Below are positions 5,580 through 9,619 of a stretch of 9,619 bases of DNA, in pieces; positions within the stretch are counted from its first letter, which is position 1; every line of letters begins with the position of its first letter. Both the position numbers and the translations under genes were made by a program. The notes beneath the pieces were generated by a model. The model was not told where the DNA came from, made no database searches, and saw only the letters and a list, made by a program, of their open reading frames with translations. This stretch comes from Actinomycetes bacterium (lineage in GTDB: Bacteria > Actinomycetota > Acidimicrobiia > Acidimicrobiales > Microtrichaceae), in contig JAEXGP010000149.1 of the NCBI GenBank assembly GCA_023450775.1, positions 1 through 9,619 of the forward strand, given 5' to 3'.

Positions 5580-8411
5580 TCAGTCGGCGGCCCAGGGCCC
5601 GTGGAGCTCCACGTTCGCCAGCTCGCGCCGCGACGAGATGCCGAGCTTCCGGTACACCTGGCGCAGGTGGTAGTCGACGGTGCTGGCGCTGATGAACAGC
5701 CGGCTGCCGATCTCCGGGCTCGTCGCTCCGGTTGCGGCGAGTCGCGCAACGTTCGCCTCCTGCGGCGTGAGCTGGAACTGCGTCTCGACCGACCGGCGCC
5801 GAGGCGTCTCGCCCGTGGCTGCGAGCTCGGTCCGTGCTCGGCGTGCGAACTCGTCGGCGCCCATTCGGGAGAACTGCTCGTGGGCACTTCGCAGCTCCCG
5901 CCGGGCGTCGTGCCGCCGGTTCTCGCGTCGGAGCCACTCCCCGTACAACAGGTGTGCGTGGGCCAGGTCGGTGGCGATGGACGTGGCTTCCAGCAGCGCG
6001 ATCGCCTCGCGGTAGCTGCGGTCCGCCTCGTCGGCCGCGCGGGCGCTCAGCGCCCGGGCCCAGGCCAGGTGCCCCAGGCCCAACGGAGTGCCCGCTGCCG
6101 GCGCGCGCTCCTCGAGCCGGCGGAGGCACTCGGCGGCCATCATCTCGTCGTCGGCCCGCACCCCGGCCTCCACGCCCATCGCGAGGACCTGGCAGGCGAA
6201 TCCCGGGGCGTCGGCGTCGACGATCGGGCGGATCGCCTCGATCACGTCGGCGTACCGCCCTTGGCTCAACGCGAGCCGCGCCAGAGCGACCTGCGCGATG
6301 TGCTCGAAGTTCGCTGCGCCGACGGCGTGCCCGAGTTGCGTGAGCATCGTCGAGGCCGCGACCGTCTCGGCCTCCTGACCGCGCCACGCGTACAGATCGC
6401 ACTTGAACTGCTCGGTCACCTCGGGCACGCCGCCGCTCGCCGCTTCGATGACGGCCGCCTCGTCGTAGTGGCCTTCGGCGGTGGAGAACCGTCCCGTCCG
6501 GGTCTCGTACCTCGCCATCGCGTTGAGCACCGAACGAAGTGGACCCAGCACGCCTCGCTCACGGGCGCTCGTGTACACCCGGTCGCACCAGCGGCTCTGC
6601 GTCGAGTCGTCCCAGAGCTCGTTGGTGATCGTCACTCCGATGTAGGCGTCGGTGAACGAGGGCGCGGCCGGGTCATGCAGCAGGGCCTCGGCCGCACGCT
6701 GCAGCAGCGGCGCTGCTGCCCGTTGGCCCGACGTCACGAGGACCGCGACCGCGTCCAACTGCAGGTCCGTCATCGATGGTCGGTCGGGATGCTCGGACGG
6801 ATGGGCGAGGGCGACGCGTCCGATCTCGTCGAGCGACGTTCCTGTCATGTGCTGCTGGGTGATGAGCGCGGCGTGCAGGGCGTCGAGCAGCGCGCTGCGC
6901 GCCCGGTCGAGGTCCACCGGGATGAAGGCGCGGGCGGCGGCCAGGAGCATCCGGGGTGCGCCTTGGAGGTTCCTGCGGCGCGCGCCGAACGCCTCGAGGC
7001 GGGTCGCCTCGGCCGCGTGCAGTGGGTCGGTGAGGAGCGGACGGACCTGCTGGAGCAGCAGGTCGACGCGAGACAGCCGGCCTGCTTCGTACTCCGCGTT
7101 CGCTGCGCTCAGCATCCGAGCCACACGCCGGTGTGGATCCGACGTGAACCGGGCGGAGTGCTGGAGGAAGCCCGCTTCGGTGCTGAAGCTGCCGCGATGC
7201 CGGGCCCGCGCCGCCGCCTCCTCCAACTCGTCGGCAACGGCGTCATCGAGCCCCCGAGCGGCCTCCGCGAGATGCCGCACTCGTCGGTCCGGGTCCAGGT
7301 CGCCGTCGATCTGCGCGGCGATCGCGGAGTGCACCCTGCGGCGGAGATCGGCGGGCGCCCCGCCGTAGACGGCGGAACGAACCAGAGGGTGACGGAACCG
7401 AACGGCGCCGTCGCGCTCGACCGTCACGAGCCCGCACCTGACCGCCGTCTCCTCAGCGGCCCTGCCAGCGCCCAGCGCAGCAGCTGCAGCGCGCACCAGC
7501 GGTGCGTCACCGGACGACTCGGCGGCGGCCACGAGCAGGAACACCTGGCTCTCGTCGTCGAGGGAGCGGATCTTGTGGAGGTAGTGCTCCTCGAGGCGTC
7601 GGCCGATGGGCAGCGGCACGCCAGCCGCCCGTCCGTCCCGGAGCTCGTCGTCGGTCAGCTCGGACGCCAGCTCGAGGAGCGCGAGGGGGCATCCGCCCGT
7701 CTCCTCCACGATGCGTCGGGCGAGCTCGGGCTCGACGTCGACGTCGACCTGCATCGCGAGCAGCTCGGACGCGGCGTCAGGTTCGAGCCCGCCGACGGGC
7801 ATCGAGGGGATCCCCGCGAGCTGACCTCCTGGCGCGTCCGCGCTCCGGACTCCGAAGAGGATGGCCAGCCGGTCGGCCGACAGGCGGCGACCGACGAACG
7901 CCAGGGCGGAGAGCGACTCGTCGTCCAACCATTGGGCATCGTCGATCACACAGATGAGCCCGTGCTGCCTCGACGCGTCCGCAAGCAGTGTCAAGCTGGC
8001 GAGCGCCACCGTGGACGGCTCGCCCGGCGGGCTGTCGTCGATCCCGAACGCGGACCCCAGCGCGTCACGCTGGGACCTCGGCAGCGCCGACCGGTTCACG
8101 AGCAGCGGACGGAGCAGCCGGTGGAGTCCAGCGAACCCGAGCTCGCGCTCGGCCTCGACGCCGGTGATCCACATCGCAGGTGTTCCCGCAGCGGCGTCGA
8201 CCGCAGCTTCGAGCAGCCTGGTCTTGCCCATGCCGGCATCGCCGTAGAGCACCAGGGAGCGGCCGGATCCCTCCCTCATCCCGGCGATGAGGTCATCGAG
8301 GGTCGCACGCTCGTGCTCGCGTCCGAGCAGCGGGCGCTTCGTGGCCCGATCGGCAGCTGCGAGCTCGTCGGTGGAGGAGGACGGGGGCGGGTTCCTCGAC
8401 ATCGATTCCAT
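5580..8411 (-). CDS. LuxR-family LAL-type transcriptional regulator with AAA ATPase domain
   Basis: A 943-residue regulator of the LAL (large ATP-binding LuxR) group, within the usual 850-1000 range. From the N-terminus: LLGREHERATL (28-38), which opens the ATPase domain; Walker A GDAGMGKT (57-64); Walker B LICVIDD (152-158) followed by AQWLDDESLSAL, typical of this family; a winged-helix stretch ending near RFRHPLVRSAVYG; a long Ala/Leu/Arg-rich helical region (about 390-870) that reads like TPR repeats; and a C-terminal LuxR helix-turn-helix (about 881-931; LTPQEANVARLAATG...STVDYHLRQVYRKLGISSR). Members are activators that bind ATP and an inducer; neither inducer nor targets can be read here. 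Two in-frame ATGs (8411 and 8402) compete and neither has a strong ribosome binding site, so the start may be three codons shorter. It lies 30 bases after the TRIC gene and may be co-transcribed with it. Confidence 0.9.
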   Translation of the reverse strand: MESMSRNPPPSSSTDELAAADRATKRPLLGREHERATLDDLIAGMREGSGRSLVLYGDAGMGKTRLLEAAVDAAAGTPAMWITGVEAERELGFAGLHRLLRPLLVNRSALPRSQRDALGSAFGIDDSPPGEPSTVALASLTLLADASRQHGLICVIDDAQWLDDESLSALAFVGRRLSADRLAILFGVRSADAPGGQLAGIPSMPVGGLEPDAASELLAMQVDVDVEPELARRIVEETGGCPLALLELASELTDDELRDGRAAGVPLPIGRRLEEHYLHKIRSLDDESQVFLLVAAAESSGDAPLVRAAAAALGAGRAAEETAVRCGLVTVERDGAVRFRHPLVRSAVYGGAPADLRRRVHSAIAAQIDGDLDPDRRVRHLAEAARGLDDAVADELEEAAARARHRGSFSTEAGFLQHSARFTSDPHRRVARMLSAANAEYEAGRLSRVDLLLQQVRPLLTDPLHAAEATRLEAFGARRRNLQGAPRMLLAAARAFIPVDLDRARSALLDALHAALITQQHMTGTSLDEIGRVALAHPSEHPDRPSMTDLQLDAVAVLVTSGQRAAAPLLQRAAEALLHDPAAPSFTDAYIGVTITNELWDDSTQSRWCDRVYTSARERGVLGPLRSVLNAMARYETRTGRFSTAEGHYDEAAVIEAASGGVPEVTEQFKCDLYAWRGQEAETVAASTMLTQLGHAVGAANFEHIAQVALARLALSQGRYADVIEAIRPIVDADAPGFACQVLAMGVEAGVRADDEMMAAECLRRLEERAPAAGTPLGLGHLAWARALSARAADEADRSYREAIALLEATSIATDLAHAHLLYGEWLRRENRRHDARRELRSAHEQFSRMGADEFARRARTELAATGETPRRRSVETQFQLTPQEANVARLAATGATSPEIGSRLFISASTVDYHLRQVYRKLGISSRRELANVELHGPWAAD

Positions 8412-8441
8412 CGAATCCGTTCGGGCCGCGGGACACGGACA

Positions 8442-9113
8442 CTACCGACGGCCGGACCCGGGGGACCGCTGGGTCGTCACGAGCGCTCGTTGGACCGGGA
8501 ACGTCCAGGTGTAGCGCACCGCGAGCAGGCGCACCGCGGTGGTGAGGGCGGTGGCAGCAAGCGCCGCCGCGCCCACGTCCACCCCCATCGCGACCAGCAC
8601 GACGAGGAGCACGGCACCGATCGCCGCGGCGACCGCATAGAGCGATCCGATGTGGAGCAGCGCGACCGGCCGGCCGAGCATCACGTCGCGGAGGATGGAG
8701 CCACCGACCGCAGCGATGACGCCCACGAACACGGCGGGAACGCCGGGCACTCCGAGCGACAACGACTTCGACGTGCCGATCGCTCCGAAGAGGCCGATCG
8801 TCACCGCATCGAGAGTGAGGATGAGAACGCGGAGACGTTCGAGCAGCGGCCGTAGTGACATCCCCACCAGCGCAGCCCCGACCGCCACCAGGACGTACCA
8901 CTCCCCACGGATGACGACCGGGGGCTCGCCCAGCAGGAGGTCACGCAACACGCTGCCGCCGAGTGCGACGCCGATCCCGACGAGGACTACGCCGAGCACA
9001 TCGATCCGACGGTCCGCGAACGCCCCGGCGAAGAGCGCTCCCTGGAGCCCACCGAGGGCGACGGCGACGAGCTCGATCCAGAGCGGGATGATGAAGGGCA
9101 GGATCAGACGCAC
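8442..9113 (-). CDS. TRIC/UPF0126-family seven-helix cation channel protein
   Basis: A 223-residue, very hydrophobic protein with the two-fold internal repeat of the trimeric intracellular cation (TRIC, formerly UPF0126/YadS-like) channel family. Each half carries the Gly-rich bend and Arg-Asp motif: GGSVLRDLLLG (52-62) and GGSILRDVMLG (137-147). About seven membrane helices are visible: roughly 9-30, 38-55, 71-86, 95-112, 122-140, 150-174 and 178-199. Prokaryotic TRIC proteins form homotrimeric K+-permeable channels in the cytoplasmic membrane. The frame is open far upstream (to 9383), but that stretch is Arg/His-rich, runs into the hydrolase gene and gives no membrane helix; GTG 9113 has CCGGAGAA 8 bases upstream and yields the usual family length. 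An ATG at 9149 is in frame but lies inside a stable hairpin with no ribosome binding site. The C-terminal tail (200-223) is basic. Confidence 0.85.
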   Translation of the reverse strand: MRLILPFIIPLWIELVAVALGGLQGALFAGAFADRRIDVLGVVLVGIGVALGGSVLRDLLLGEPPVVIRGEWYVLVAVGAALVGMSLRPLLERLRVLILTLDAVTIGLFGAIGTSKSLSLGVPGVPAVFVGVIAAVGGSILRDVMLGRPVALLHIGSLYAVAAAIGAVLLVVLVAMGVDVGAAALAATALTTAVRLLAVRYTWTFPVQRALVTTQRSPGSGRR

Positions 9114-9121
9114 GGCACGCG

Positions 9122-9129
9122 TTCTCCGG
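9122..9129 (-). promoter_or_regulatory. Ribosome binding site that fixes the TRIC gene start
   Basis: On the minus strand CCGGAGAA (9129-9122) stands 8 bases before the GTG at 9113. The alternative in-frame ATG at 9149 has no purine-rich sequence before it, so this site decides for the GTG. Confidence 0.6.
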
Positions 9130-9140
9130 TTCCAGGGCTC

Positions 9141-9180
9141 GGGCCCCATCGCGTGGCGGTGTGCGCACGCGATGGAGCCC
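9141..9180 (-). terminator. 15-bp GC-rich hairpin between hydrolase and TRIC genes (terminator or attenuator)
   Basis: Minus-strand RNA: GGGCUCCAUCGCGUG (from 9180-9166), a 10-base loop, then CACGCGAUGGGGCCC (9155-9141). All 15 pairs form, one of them a G-U wobble; on the plus strand the same position is an A/C mismatch. It begins 11 bases after the hydrolase stop and ends 27 bases before the TRIC GTG. No U-tract follows, so it may be a high-GC terminator, an attenuator or an mRNA-stabilising structure. The 77-base gap has no TA dinucleotide, hence no TANNNT promoter for the TRIC gene, which argues that some transcripts read through. Confidence 0.6.
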
Positions 9181-9190
9181 GCGCCTGCGG

Positions 9191-9619
9191 TCAGCGCGCG
9201 GTCGTGCAGGCCGCCTCGATGATGAGGTCGGTGACGGCGCCGGGTCGGGAGACCGTCACCGCGTGCGACGCATCGATCTCCACGAGCCGTGCGTCGGCCC
9301 GCTCCGCCATCCAGCGCGACAGCGACGCCGGCACGGCCAGGTCCTGTCGTGCGGCGAGCATCCACGACGGGATCGACCGCCACGCTGCGCGCGTGGCCGG
9401 GGCCTCGAAGGCAGCGAGGGCGAGGGGGCGCTGGGTGACGGCCATCTGCTGCGCCACATCCGGGTCCACGTCGGCGCAGAACAGCTCGGGGTACCGCTCC
9501 TGGTCGATGTAGAGCTCGGTGGCCGTGCCCCCATCGGGGGTCGGGTAGGGGACCGGCTGCGCCGCGGTGCCGAGCTCGGCGCCGGGGAACTTGTCGACCA
9601 GCTCGGCGAGGGTCTCCCC
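9191..9619 (-). CDS. Alpha/beta hydrolase, C-terminal part only (cut by window edge)
   Basis: The frame is open to the right edge, giving the last 142 residues of a larger protein; the apparent start at 9469 is an internal Val. The sequence matches the C-terminal half of EstC-like alpha/beta hydrolases: a lid-region segment (KFPGAELGTA...TELYIDQERYPELFCADV), then TQRPLALAAF, then IPSWMLAARQDLAVP with the likely catalytic Asp, and IDASHAVTVSRPGAV with the catalytic His. The nucleophile elbow GxSxG would lie beyond the window. Such enzymes hydrolyse esters, amides or related bonds; some act on xenobiotics. The substrate is not readable. It precedes the TRIC and LAL genes on the same strand, separated from TRIC by 77 bases containing a strong hairpin. 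Family call is firm although the N-terminal half is unseen. Confidence 0.85.
   Translation of the reverse strand, partial: GETLAELVDKFPGAELGTAAQPVPYPTPDGGTATELYIDQERYPELFCADVDPDVAQQMAVTQRPLALAAFEAPATRAAWRSIPSWMLAARQDLAVPASLSRWMAERADARLVEIDASHAVTVSRPGAVTDLIIEAACTTAR

Noticed and set aside
7735..7753. Tandem GTCGAC/GACGTC hexamers in the LAL gene, similar to a run near 5155 in the RelA/SpoT gene
   Set aside because: Both simply encode Asp-Val-Asp-Val with GAC and GTC, the preferred codons; no evidence for a separate DNA element.
3939..8855. A 1638-codon open frame on the plus strand across the RelA/SpoT, LAL and part of the TRIC genes
   Set aside because: It is exactly in register with three minus-strand genes that happen to share one frame. 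Stops in it would need TTA, CTA or TCA codons in those genes, which are avoided at this GC content. Its translation is Arg/Gly/Val-rich with no recognisable domain, and the minus-strand frames have clear families. It does show that the LAL and RelA/SpoT genes contain no TTA codons.
9114..9383. A 90-residue N-terminal extension of the TRIC protein
   Set aside because: The extension is the antiregister translation of the hydrolase 3' end and of the hairpin; GTG 9113 has a Shine-Dalgarno and gives the family's normal length.

Overview
The window is about 70% GC, with dense genes, short gaps and strong G/C bias at third codon positions. The protein families point to a high-GC actinobacterium: a DUF2510 membrane protein, a large LuxR-type (LAL) ATPase regulator, a TetR regulator and an APH-like phosphotransferase. 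The DUF2510 protein and two probable leaderless promoters would fit Acidimicrobiia (Iamia/Ilumatobacter-like), but that placement is inferred from style and not from a marker gene. No rRNA, tRNA, CRISPR array, insertion sequence or prophage gene was seen.

Plus-strand half (1-3994). A TetR-family regulator enters from the left edge with its DNA-binding region cut off. It overlaps by one base, through TGATG, with a 460-residue aminoglycoside-phosphotransferase-like protein whose catalytic loop is shortened. A 195-base spacer with no TA dinucleotide (so no TANNNT -10 box) follows. Then comes a 252-residue membrane protein with two DUF2510 modules made by an internal duplication. After a 102-base gap holding a small hairpin and a likely leaderless promoter lies a SAM-dependent methyltransferase that resembles protein arginine methyltransferases.

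Minus-strand half (4002-9619). Transcription here converges on the methyltransferase, with only 7 bases between the two stop codons. In transcription order the genes are: the C-terminal part of an alpha/beta hydrolase (cut by the right edge); a strong 15-bp hairpin; a TRIC/UPF0126 seven-helix cation channel; a 943-residue LAL regulator 30 bases downstream; and a 496-residue RelA/SpoT-type (p)ppGpp synthetase with a long C-terminal extension, probably expressed from its own leaderless promoter.

The window does not form one obvious pathway. The two likely functional units are TetR plus phosphotransferase (translationally coupled) and hydrolase-TRIC-LAL (same strand, short gaps). The best candidates for something not well described are the (p)ppGpp synthetase with its OST-HTH/LOTUS-like and helical C-terminal regions, the bacterial PRMT-like enzyme, and the hairpin between the hydrolase and the channel gene, which pairs completely only as minus-strand RNA.
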